A stretch of DNA of 13,364 bases from Castellaniella sp. UBA6218 (GTDB taxonomy: Bacteria > Pseudomonadota > Gammaproteobacteria > Burkholderiales > Burkholderiaceae_B). The stretch covers positions 14,317-27,680 of the forward strand of contig DISE01000070.1 in NCBI GenBank assembly GCA_002421865.1, given 5' to 3'. Below, piece after piece: positions 1 to 6,133 of this stretch. The stretch's first letter is position 1. The number at the start of each line of letters is the position of its first letter. A program made the translations under genes and the position numbers. Below the pieces are notes generated by a model. That model was not told the DNA's origin and ran no database searches. It was given only the letters and a program-made list of their open reading frames with translations.

Positions 1-214
1 CACCTCGATCATCAAGCGCAATTCCTGCGGCAAGGCCCTGGACATCGCCCGCACGGCGCGCGACATGCTGGGCGGCAACGGCATCTCCGACGAGTTCTGC
101 ATCGCCCGCCACCTGGTCAACCTGGAGGTCGTCAACACCTACGAGGGTACACACGACGTGCACGCCCTGATTCTGGGGCGGGCCATCACCGGCATCGCCG
201 CCTTCGCCAACTGA
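1..214 (+). CDS. gcdH: Glutaryl-CoA dehydrogenase, C-terminal end (partial)
   Basis: Only the last 70 codons are present, read from base 2 to the TGA at 212-214; the start lies outside the window. The product is an FAD-dependent acyl-CoA dehydrogenase that oxidises and decarboxylates glutaryl-CoA to crotonyl-CoA in lysine, hydroxylysine, tryptophan and glutarate breakdown. The visible tail has the family blocks ARDMLGGNGISDEF, ARHLVNLEVVNTYEGTHD and HALILGRAITGIAAF. The Glu in TYEGTHD corresponds to the known catalytic base of glutaryl-CoA dehydrogenases, and the HALILGRA ending separates this subfamily from other acyl-CoA dehydrogenases. The next gene starts 10 bases later on the same strand, so the two are probably one operon. 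Identity is strong for a fragment; nothing can be said about the N-terminal or FAD-binding regions. Confidence 0.9.
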   Translation, partial: TSIIKRNSCGKALDIARTARDMLGGNGISDEFCIARHLVNLEVVNTYEGTHDVHALILGRAITGIAAFAN

Positions 215-224
215 GGGGCCGGTC

Positions 225-1481
225 ATGGCGCAAGCAACCGCCGGAACCGGGGCCGCGCCCCGGGGGGCGCTGTCGCACATCCGCGTCCTGGATCTGTCGC
301 GCATTCTCGCGGGGCCCTGGGCCACGCAGATCCTGGGGGACCTGGGCGCGGACGTGATCAAGATCGAACGACCCGGCGAAGGCGACGACACGCGCGGCTG
401 GGGGCCGCCGTGGATGCCGGACGCCCAGGGCGGGGAATCCCGCGTCGCGGCCTATTATCTGTGCGCCAATCGCAACAAGCGTTCGGTGACGGTGGACATG
501 GCCACCCCGGAGGGCCAGGATCTGATCCGCCGGCTCGTGCGCCGGTCCGACGTGCTGGTGGAAAATTTCAAGGCGGGCGGGCTGGCGCGCTACGGCCTGG
601 ACTACGACAGCCTGCACGCGCTCAACCCGCGCCTGGTGTATTGCTCCATCACCGGGTTCGGTCAGACGGGACCCTACGCGGCGCGCGCGGGCTACGATTT
701 CCTGGTGCAGGGCCTGGGCGGTCTGATGAGCGTCACCGGCCGGCCCGACGGCGAACCGGGCGGCGGGCCGATGAAAGCCGGGGTGGCGCTGACCGACATC
801 CTGACCGGCCTGTACGCGGCCAACGCCATCCAGGCCGCACTGGCGGCGCGCGAGCATACCGGCGTCGGCCAGCACGTGGACATGGCGCTCCTGGACGTTC
901 AGGTCGCCTGTCTGGCAAACCAGGCCATGAATTACCTCGCCACCGGCCGCAGTCCCGGGCGGCTGGGCAATGCGCATCCCAGCATCGTGCCCTACCAGGA
1001 TTTCCCCACGGCCGACGGCCACATGATCCTGGCCATCGGCAACGATGGGCAGTTCGCCCGTTTCTGCGAGGAAGCCGGCCGGCCCGACCTGGCGCGGGAT
1101 GCCCGGTTCGCCACCAACCGGGCGCGGGTGGAGCACCGCGCCGCGTTGATTCCCATCTTGCGGCACCTGACGACCGCCCGCACCACGGCTGCCTGGGTCG
1201 CGGCGCTGGAATCACGTGCCGTGCCCTGCGGTCCGATCAATGCGATCGAACAGGTGTTCGATGATGCCCAGGTGCGCGCACGCGGCCTGCGTATCGAGAT
1301 GCCGCATCCCGAAACCGGCGCGGTACCGCTGGTGGCCAGCCCGATCCGCCTGTCGGACACGCCGGTGGACTACCGCCTGCCGCCGCCTTCCCTGGGGGCG
1401 CATACGGCCGACGTGCTGGCCGAAATCCTGGAACTGACGCCGGAGCATATCCAGGCGCTGCAGGCGCGCGGCGTGGTCTGA
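225..1481 (+). CDS. gcdG: CaiB/BaiF (class III) CoA-transferase, probably glutarate CoA-transferase
   Basis: The 418-residue product has the usual length of family III CoA-transferases, which move CoA between carboxylic acids through an aspartyl-CoA intermediate. Recognisable blocks are LSRILAGPWATQILGDLGADVIKIE (residues 24-48), ENFKAGGLARYGLDY (113-127), SITGFGQTGPYA (141-152) and the central DILTGLYAANAIQAAL (191-206). D191, in GVALTDILTG, aligns by eye with the catalytic Asp of CaiB and formyl-CoA transferase. The ATG at 225 follows a GAGGGG ribosome-binding site overlapping the gcdH stop. Directly linked gcdH-gcdG pairs are known in pseudomonads, and the human homologue SUGCT uses succinyl-CoA and glutarate; this supports glutarate activation here. 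The substrate is inferred from the neighbour, not from specificity residues. The protein should be cytoplasmic: no signal or membrane segment is seen. Confidence 0.85.
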   Translation: MAQATAGTGAAPRGALSHIRVLDLSRILAGPWATQILGDLGADVIKIERPGEGDDTRGWGPPWMPDAQGGESRVAAYYLCANRNKRSVTVDMATPEGQDLIRRLVRRSDVLVENFKAGGLARYGLDYDSLHALNPRLVYCSITGFGQTGPYAARAGYDFLVQGLGGLMSVTGRPDGEPGGGPMKAGVALTDILTGLYAANAIQAALAAREHTGVGQHVDMALLDVQVACLANQAMNYLATGRSPGRLGNAHPSIVPYQDFPTADGHMILAIGNDGQFARFCEEAGRPDLARDARFATNRARVEHRAALIPILRHLTTARTTAAWVAALESRAVPCGPINAIEQVFDDAQVRARGLRIEMPHPETGAVPLVASPIRLSDTPVDYRLPPPSLGAHTADVLAEILELTPEHIQALQARGVV

Positions 1482-1488
1482 GCGGTCC

Positions 1489-1522
1489 GGTCCCCGCCGC
1501 GCGCACGCGCCGGGCGGGGACC
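1489..1522 (+). terminator. GC-rich hairpin after gcdG
   Basis: A perfect 10-bp inverted repeat, GGTCCCCGCC (1489-1498) and GGCGGGGACC (1513-1522), encloses a 14-base GC-rich loop 8 bases after the gcdG stop. It is well placed to end the gcdHG transcript. No T-run follows, so it is not a textbook intrinsic terminator; it could equally be a 3'-end stabilising hairpin or a Rho-assisted stop. Confidence 0.5.
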
Positions 1523-1533
1523 CCGCCGACGAG

Positions 1534-1604
1534 TTGACCGCCGTCAATATTTCTGAACATAGGCGCGCCTCCCGTCCTTCCGTTCATCTGTCGTCAATGT
1601 TTTC
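1534..1604 (+). promoter_or_regulatory. Pair of CGTCAAT direct repeats upstream of the PepSY gene
   Basis: Two near-identical elements, CGTCAATATTTC (1542-1553) and CGTCAATGTTTTC (1592-1604), lie 50 bp apart start to start, close to five helical turns. The first also forms a short dyad with TTGAC at 1534-1538 (TTGAC-CGCC-GTCAA). They lie in the only comparatively AT-rich stretch between gcdG and the redox cluster. Such an arrangement suits a dimeric activator or response regulator, but no regulator gene is in the window and the site is not assigned to any known factor. Confidence 0.35.
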
Positions 1605-1609
1605 GTCCC

Positions 1610-1615
1610 TATGAT
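1610..1615 (+). promoter_or_regulatory. Candidate -10 element for the redox cluster
   Basis: TATGAT differs from the sigma-70 consensus by one base and lies 50 bases before the PepSY start codon. No good -35 hexamer stands 16-18 bases upstream. The second CGTCAAT repeat (1592-1604) sits where an activator replacing the -35 contact would bind. This is a weak call resting on position and one motif. Confidence 0.3.
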
Positions 1616-1664
1616 GGAGTCATGAAAGGTCGCCTCCCGGCGGCCGGATGACTGGGGGTCCATC

Positions 1665-2111
1665 ATGAAGAAATCCTGGAACACATTCGGTGCCTGCCTG
1701 CTTGCGGTTTCGCTGGCCGGGACCGTCGCGCCGGCCCTGGCCGATGATGATTGCGACGTGCCCGTCGAGCGCTGGCAGACCCGCGATGCCGTATCCCAGA
1801 TGGCCCGTCAGAAAGGCTGGGACCTGAAGCGCATCAAGATCGACGATGGTTGTTACGAGGTCCGTGGCCAGGACGCCGGGGGCCGCGCTTTCAAGGCCAA
1901 ACTCGACCCGGAAACGCTGGAGATCGTGGAGATCAAATACCGCGATCATGAGGATCGCGAACGCCGCCGCGACCGCGATCACGACCGCAGCGAGCTCCGC
2001 GACACCGCCCCCGCCGCTTCCACGCCCGCCGCCCCCGCAGCCGCCCCCGCAGCCGCCCCGGCGGGCAAGCCGTCCGCGGGGATATCCGTCGGCGGCGCCC
2101 GGATCGAATGA
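1665..2111 (+). CDS. Secreted PepSY-domain protein with Arg/Asp-rich and Ala-Pro tail
   Basis: The 148-residue protein starts with a Sec signal peptide (KK at the N-terminus, hydrophobic core about 8-22, cleavage probably after ALA at 24-26). Residues about 33-91 form a PepSY_2-like domain: WQTRDAVSQMARQKGWDLKRI, then DDGCYEVRG, then GRAFKAKLDPETLEIV. C30 and C63 could form a disulfide. A highly charged segment (93-113, mostly R, D, E and H) and an Ala/Pro tail (115-134) follow; both look like flexible linkers or surfaces. The start at 1665 has a G-rich site (1654-1658) 6 bases upstream. PepSY domains occur as inhibitors and as partners of membrane redox proteins; as first gene before a PepSY-type membrane reductase, a periplasmic partner or sensor role is plausible but unproven. 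Confidence 0.82.
   Translation: MKKSWNTFGACLLAVSLAGTVAPALADDDCDVPVERWQTRDAVSQMARQKGWDLKRIKIDDGCYEVRGQDAGGRAFKAKLDPETLEIVEIKYRDHEDRERRRDRDHDRSELRDTAPAASTPAAPAAAPAAAPAGKPSAGISVGGARIE
2028..2059 (+). repeat. 12-bp tandem repeat coding for Ala-Pro tail
   Basis: GCCGCCCCCGCA occurs twice without change (2028-2039 and 2040-2051), followed by a degenerate third copy begun at 2052. The unit is in frame and encodes Ala-Ala-Pro-Ala in the tail of the PepSY protein. Because the unit length is a multiple of three, copy-number change would lengthen or shorten the tail without shifting the frame. Confidence 0.7.
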
Positions 2112-2211
2112 TGTGCCCCGGGTCTGCGGGCACCGTGCGGTGACCGCTGTCTTGCACGCCGGCCGCGTCCCTCCGGGAAGGCCGGACCAAATTTCCACAG
2201 GAGCCTGTTCC

Positions 2212-2688
2212 ATGAAGACCTTTTCGATTGCGGCCCTGCTGGCCGCCACCACCCTGGCCGTCCCCGCCCTGGCGCAGAGCCGTACGGTGACCTTGTCCAC
2301 CACGTTGAAGAACTATGGCGGCGATGGCGCCTACCTGGCGGTCTACCTGACGGATGCCAAAGGCGCCTATGCGGGCACCCTCTGGGTGGCGGGCGGCAAG
2401 GCCAAATACTACAAGCACCTGAGTGATTGGAACCGGCTGTCGTCGGGCGACGCCGCGCGGCTCGATGGCGTGACCGGCGCCAGCGTGGGGGAGGGCCGGA
2501 CGCTGAAAGTGACGGCTGATCTGGCCGACGCCCTGTTCGACGCCGGTTACGAGATCCATGTCGATGCCGCTGTGGAAGACATGCGCGACAGCCCGTCCGA
2601 AATCCGTGTTCCGCTGACCCTGGCCGGTGCCGGCAAGCCGGTCGGCGGGAAGCGTTTCATCCATTCCTTCACCTACCAGGCGCAGTAA
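2212..2688 (+). CDS. Secreted DUF2271-family protein with predicted FMN attachment motif
   Basis: The 158-residue protein starts at ATG 2212, preceded by AGGAG (2199-2203) at 8 bases; the frame stays open further upstream but without a comparable start. Residues 1-21 are a clear Sec signal peptide ending in ALA before Q22. The mature part resembles DUF2271 periplasmic proteins: AYLAVYLTDAKGAYAGTLWV (40-59), KYYKHLSDW (65-73), then VEDMRDSPSEIRVPL. At residues 85-91 the sequence D-G-V-T-G-A-S fits the consensus recognised by ApbE (Asp, two spacers or hydrophobic, S/T, G, A, then S/T), making S91 the predicted FMN-phosphoester site. It lies directly before a membrane flavoreductase and near apbE, so it is probably the periplasmic one- or two-electron carrier of the cluster. 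Flavinylation is inferred from motif and context. Confidence 0.85.
   Translation: MKTFSIAALLAATTLAVPALAQSRTVTLSTTLKNYGGDGAYLAVYLTDAKGAYAGTLWVAGGKAKYYKHLSDWNRLSSGDAARLDGVTGASVGEGRTLKVTADLADALFDAGYEIHVDAAVEDMRDSPSEIRVPLTLAGAGKPVGGKRFIHSFTYQAQ
2464..2484 (+). other. Predicted ApbE flavinylation motif in the DUF2271 protein
   Basis: Codons 85-91 encode D-G-V-T-G-A-S. Known ApbE targets such as NqrC carry the D-x-x-(S/T)-G-A-(S/T) pattern, with FMN joined through a phosphoester to the final Ser or Thr. Here that would be S91. The motif is on the mature side of the signal peptide and apbE is two genes downstream. Confidence 0.6.
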
Positions 2689-2693
2689 TCATC

Positions 2694-4904
2694 ATGCAAT
2701 GGCGGCCGATTCATCGCTGGCTGGGCCTGTGGGCCGGCGCCCTGGCCCTGGTCATCGGAGTCACCGGGCTGATCCTGGCTTTCTTCCCGGTGCGCGACAC
2801 CTGGCGCGCCGTACCGGCCGAGCCCGGCTTGCCGGTGGCGGTCCTGGCGCAGCGGGCGACGGAACGGATTCCCGGGATCGAAGAGATCCGCCGTCTGCCT
2901 TCGGGCGAGATCGTCGTCTATTCGTTCGATGGCGGCCAGGCCCGCGCCAGCCGGATCGATCCGGCCAACGGGCAGGCGCTGGGCGACTACCAGGCGTCCG
3001 CGGTCGAACGCTGGGTGCGCAACCTGCACCGCTCCTTCATGCTGGACGATCCGGGCCGCCTGGTCGCGGCCGGGGTCGCGCTGGCCATGCTGTTGCTGAC
3101 CTTCTCGGGAATCCTGATGCTGGCCCGCCGCCTGGGCGGATGGCGCCATCTCGCCTCGGGACGGATCCGCGGGACTCCGGCCCAGCGCATCCACGGGATC
3201 AGCGGCCGGATCCTGGCCCTGGTCCTGGCCCTGTCCTCGCTGACCGCGCTCTACATGAGCGCGACCACCTTCAGCCTGATCCAGGCCGATCCGGCCACGG
3301 ATCCGGACGTCATGTCCGCTCCGGGCGATCAGCCGGACCGGACGGTGGAGAACTTGCCGCTGCTGCGGGCCCTTTCAACCGACGGACTGCGCAAGCTGAG
3401 CTTCCCCGCCGCCGACGATCCCGAGGATGTCTGGCATGTCGTCACCGATGCCGGCGACGGCTGGATCGACCGTCGCAGCGGGCATGTCCTGTCCTGGCAG
3501 CCGGCTTCCACCGCCCGTGTGTTCTATGACTGGGTCTACTCTTTGCATACCGGCCAGGGGTTGTGGGCCTGGGCGCTGATCCTGGGGCTGGCCGGCCTGT
3601 GCCTGCCGGTTTTCTGGATCTCGGGGTTCCTGATCTGGCGCCAGGGGCGTGCCCGTGTGCCGCGGCTGTCGGACAACAGCCCCGCGCGGCGGGCCGACAC
3701 GCTGATTTTCGTGGCGAGCGAGGGCGGTACGACCTGGAGTTTCGCGAAAGCCCTGCATGATGCCTTGGCGCGCAATGGCCATCGGGTCCATACCGCACCG
3801 CTGGAGCAGTTCCAGGTGCCGGAATCCGCGCGACAGGTGTTCATCCTGGCGGCGACCTATGGGGATGGCCAGGCGCCGGCGCATGCCGCCCGGGCGCTGG
3901 ACCGGATCTCCGGACAGAAGGCGGGCGGGGCTCCGGTGTCCGTGCTCGGCTTTGGCGACCGTCAGTTCCCGGCATTCTGCGGCTACGCCGAAGCGCTGGA
4001 CCGTGCTTTGCGGGCCGCCGGCTGGCCGCGGACCATGCCGCTGGAGTGTATTCATCAGCAGTCGGCGCAGCAATTCGCCCGCTGGGGCGCTGCCCTGTCC
4101 GAAGCGCTGGGCGAAACCTTGATCCTGGAATATGCCCCGCGCGTTCCGGAAACCTTCGCTTTGGAACTGGCGGAACGCCAGGACTATGCGGGCGGTCCGG
4201 CCGGCCCGGCCGCGATCCTGCGCCTGCGCTGGCGGGACACCGGCCCGTTGGCGCGCTTGCTGGGCCGGGGCATGCCGCGCTTCAGGGCGGGCGATCTGGT
4301 CGGCATTGTGCCGCCCGGCAGCCCGGTGCCCCGCTACTATTCCCTGGCCTCCGGATTTCGCGACGGTTTCCTGGAAATCTGCGTGCGGCGGATGCCCGAC
4401 GGCGTCTGCTCGGGCTTTCTGCATGGCCTGAAGCCCGGCGACCGCATCCAGGCCTTCATCAAGCCCAATCCGGGTTTCACTCTGGAGACCTCGCGCCGTC
4501 CCGTCGTGCTGATCGGTGCGGGCACCGGCGTGGCCCCCCTGGCGGGTTTCATCCGCGGCAATGCCCGCAAGGCGCCCATGTTTCTGTATTTTGGCGCGCG
4601 CAACCCGGACGAGGATTTCTATTTCGGCGCCGTCATCCGCCGCTGGCTGGAGGAGGGCCGGCTGACCTCGCTGCGCACGGCGTTTTCCAGAATCAAGGAC
4701 GGCGGCGGCTATGTGCAGGATGCTTTGCGCCGCGATGCGGATCGCCTGCGGACGCTGGTCTCCAAAGGCGCCGTGCTGCGGATCTGCGGCAGCCGGCCGA
4801 TGGCGGCCGGTGTCGCCGAGGCGCTCAACGAAATCCTGGGGCCGCTCGGCCTGGATGTGCGCCGGCTGCGCGAAAGGGGGCGCTATGCCGAGGACATATT
4901 CTGA
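2694..4904 (+). CDS. PepSY-type membrane domain fused to flavodoxin/FNR: transmembrane NADPH reductase
   Basis: The 736-residue protein joins two modules. Residues 1-320 are a PepSY-associated membrane domain with four helices (about 9-31, 122-145, 170-190, 290-315) and a periplasmic loop. Histidines H7, H112, H167 and H285 sit at helix ends, as expected of b-haem ligands in this family. Residues 335-475 are flavodoxin-like (FVASEGGTTWSFAKAL, AATYGDGQAP, VLGFGDRQFPAFCGYAEALD; FMN). Residues 480-736 resemble the FAD/NADPH half of sulfite or cytochrome P450 reductases: RYYSLASG (547-554), GVCSGFLHGLKPGD (570-583), VLIGAGTGVAPLAGF (605-619), FSRI (664-667), RICGSRPMAAG (696-706) and terminal RYAEDIF. 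The likely flow is NADPH to FAD to FMN to haem to a periplasmic acceptor. The gene follows the DUF2271 stop by 5 bases with no good ribosome-binding site, suggesting translational coupling. Similar proteins are often named sulfite reductase flavoprotein; a ferric-reductase role is an alternative. Confidence 0.88.
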   Translation: MQWRPIHRWLGLWAGALALVIGVTGLILAFFPVRDTWRAVPAEPGLPVAVLAQRATERIPGIEEIRRLPSGEIVVYSFDGGQARASRIDPANGQALGDYQASAVERWVRNLHRSFMLDDPGRLVAAGVALAMLLLTFSGILMLARRLGGWRHLASGRIRGTPAQRIHGISGRILALVLALSSLTALYMSATTFSLIQADPATDPDVMSAPGDQPDRTVENLPLLRALSTDGLRKLSFPAADDPEDVWHVVTDAGDGWIDRRSGHVLSWQPASTARVFYDWVYSLHTGQGLWAWALILGLAGLCLPVFWISGFLIWRQGRARVPRLSDNSPARRADTLIFVASEGGTTWSFAKALHDALARNGHRVHTAPLEQFQVPESARQVFILAATYGDGQAPAHAARALDRISGQKAGGAPVSVLGFGDRQFPAFCGYAEALDRALRAAGWPRTMPLECIHQQSAQQFARWGAALSEALGETLILEYAPRVPETFALELAERQDYAGGPAGPAAILRLRWRDTGPLARLLGRGMPRFRAGDLVGIVPPGSPVPRYYSLASGFRDGFLEICVRRMPDGVCSGFLHGLKPGDRIQAFIKPNPGFTLETSRRPVVLIGAGTGVAPLAGFIRGNARKAPMFLYFGARNPDEDFYFGAVIRRWLEEGRLTSLRTAFSRIKDGGGYVQDALRRDADRLRTLVSKGAVLRICGSRPMAAGVAEALNEILGPLGLDVRRLRERGRYAEDIF

Positions 4905-5859
4905 TCCGGCAACTGAGTCGAGCCTGAGCGGGCCTGTCATGGGAACGCGCTGGGCGGCCCGTTACCAGGCGCCGCCGGAGTTCGATCACGCGGCGCTGTC
5001 GAGCGACCTGGCCCGGGCTGTGGGTCTGGTGGACACGCAGATGTCGCCCTGGAAGCCGGACAGCGACCTGATGCGTCTGAACCGGGCCGGGACGGGGCGG
5101 TGGGTGGCACTGCCCGAGGCGGTGCTCGAAGTGCTGGCACGTGCGCAGGAGATCGGCGCCTTGAGCGGTGGCGCCTTTGATGCGGCCGTCGGCGGCCTGG
5201 TCAATGCCTGGGGATTCGGCGCGATGACGGACACGCCCGATCCGGACGCCATCCGTCGGGCTGCCGCCGACCATCGTCCGGCCCACCTCTGGCTGGACGT
5301 CGATCGGGAACAGTGCAGGGCGCGCAAGCGGGCGCCCATGACGTTGGACCTGTGCGGAATCGCCAAAGGTTACGCGGTGGACCGGATGGCCCGGGTCATG
5401 GCTGACCATGGCGTCGGCCATGCCTTGGTCAGCCTGGATGGGGAATTGAGGGCCTGTGGCGCCCGGATCGACGGCCGGCCCTGGGCCGTGGCCCTGGAAA
5501 GCCCGCAGGAAGGACGTCGCGCCGTGCACGGAGTGATCGAACTGGCCGATCTTTCGGTGGCCACTTCGGGTGATTATCGCCGCTGGATCGGCGTGGGCGG
5601 TGAACGTCTGGCGCATACCATGGATGGCCGCCGGGCCGGGCCGGTGCGCAATCCGGTGGCTTCCGTTACCGTGCTGGCGGGCGCCTGCGTCGATGCCGAT
5701 GCATGGGCGACGGCGTTGCTGGTGGCGGGGCCGGACGAAGGTCCGGCGCTGGCCCGGCGCATGGGCCTGGATGCTTTGTTCCTGTTCAGGCGCGAGGGCC
5801 GGCTGGTGGAGTTCGGGCTGGGCCGTTTCGCGCTCTCCGCCGAGGGGCCGGATGCGTGA
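4885..5859 (+). CDS. apbE: ApbE, FAD:protein FMN transferase
   Basis: The 324-residue enzyme transfers FMN from FAD to a Ser or Thr of a target protein, using Mg2+. Conserved blocks are GPVMGTRW (16-23), LSGGAFDAAVGGLVNAWGF (93-111), LDLCGIAKGYAVDRMA (154-169), SVATSGDYRRW (224-234), HTMDGRRAGPVRN (244-256) and the metal-binding ADAWATALLV (271-280, with D272 and T276). LVSLDGELRACG (181-192) has Asp where most homologues have Gly. The start at 4885 follows AAAGGGGG (4873-4880) at 4 bases and overlaps the reductase gene by 20 bp, so the two are translationally linked. No signal peptide or lipobox is present from this start, unlike the typical periplasmic lipoprotein ApbE. The obvious target is the DUF2271 protein two genes upstream. 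Confidence 0.92.
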   Translation: MPRTYSDPATESSLSGPVMGTRWAARYQAPPEFDHAALSSDLARAVGLVDTQMSPWKPDSDLMRLNRAGTGRWVALPEAVLEVLARAQEIGALSGGAFDAAVGGLVNAWGFGAMTDTPDPDAIRRAAADHRPAHLWLDVDREQCRARKRAPMTLDLCGIAKGYAVDRMARVMADHGVGHALVSLDGELRACGARIDGRPWAVALESPQEGRRAVHGVIELADLSVATSGDYRRWIGVGGERLAHTMDGRRAGPVRNPVASVTVLAGACVDADAWATALLVAGPDEGPALARRMGLDALFLFRREGRLVEFGLGRFALSAEGPDA

Positions 5860-5885
5860 CGGCTGTGCCGGGCACTGGCCGTCAC
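5856..5885. terminator. Palindrome shared by two convergent genes, containing both stop codons
   Basis: GTGACGGC (5856-5863) and GCCGTCAC (5878-5885) form a perfect 8-bp inverted repeat, with inner arms GTGCC (5865-5869) and GGCAC (5871-5875). The left arm contains the apbE TGA (5857-5859), and the right arm contains the TGA of the convergent small membrane protein gene (5882-5884, - strand). It can fold on either transcript and is a likely bidirectional 3' end. It lacks T-runs. Confidence 0.55.
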
Positions 5886-6091
5886 CCGGGTCCGAAGACA
5901 TCGATGGCCTTGCGGATGGCCACGAACAGAGTGATCAGGAAGCCGATGCCCAGCAAAATGATGCCGGGGTTGCGGTCCCGGAATCCGAGTCCGATGAAAA
6001 TCGCGATGACGCCCGCGATGAAAAGGGCCAGTAGCAGGTTGCTGTGAAAGAACATGGCGGCGCGCTCGATAAGGGCTGATGAGGAAATCAT
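5882..6091 (-). CDS. Small two-helix membrane protein, unknown function
   Basis: The 69-residue hypothetical protein has two hydrophobic segments, about residues 15-37 (NLLLALFIAGVIAIFIGLGF region) and 42-60 (NPGIILLGIGFLITLFVAI), joined by a short charged turn RDRN. It probably sits in the inner membrane as a hairpin. The start at 6091 is preferred because GGA stands about 6 bases upstream. ATG codons at 6097 and 6055 are alternatives, giving 71 or 57 residues, and the frame is open up to 6139. Its stop codon lies inside the palindrome shared with apbE, which supports it as a real gene. I do not recognise a family. It lies downstream of, and on the same strand as, the ABC exporter genes, with about 95 bases between them, so co-transcription is possible but uncertain. 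Confidence 0.6.
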   Translation of the reverse strand: MISSSALIERAAMFFHSNLLLALFIAGVIAIFIGLGFRDRNPGIILLGIGFLITLFVAIRKAIDVFGPG

Positions 6092-6133
6092 AGGCATTCC
6101 GGGGCGCGCCGGCGTTGAGGAAGGACAATGATT

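Noticed and set aside
186..1166. A 326-codon - strand frame opposite the CoA-transferase
   Set aside because: It is a shadow frame with no motif; the + strand has full family conservation.
1622..1651. A nine-codon upstream reading frame (ATG at 1622) before the PepSY gene
   Set aside because: GGAG stands only two bases before its ATG, too close to serve as a good ribosome-binding site, and it may coincide with the transcript start. Leader-peptide control cannot be supported.
2159..2185. CCGGCC/GGCCGG hairpin between the PepSY and DUF2271 genes
   Set aside because: It is a six-base stem with a long loop and no T-run in DNA of this composition, so it could arise by chance. It might weaken read-through but is not called as a terminator.
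1846..2211. N-terminal extension of the DUF2271 frame
   Set aside because: It runs through the PepSY gene in a different frame; the signal peptide and AGGAG site both fix the start at 2212.
3375..4940. A 521-codon open frame on the - strand opposite the membrane reductase gene
   Set aside because: Its translation shows no family motif and is rich in Arg, Gly, Ala and Gln as expected of antisense to GC-rich coding DNA; the + strand protein has clear domains over the whole length.
5570..6034. A + strand frame of 154 codons running past the apbE end
   Set aside because: It overlaps apbE in a different frame and continues antisense to the small membrane protein gene; its charged tail shows no known domain.
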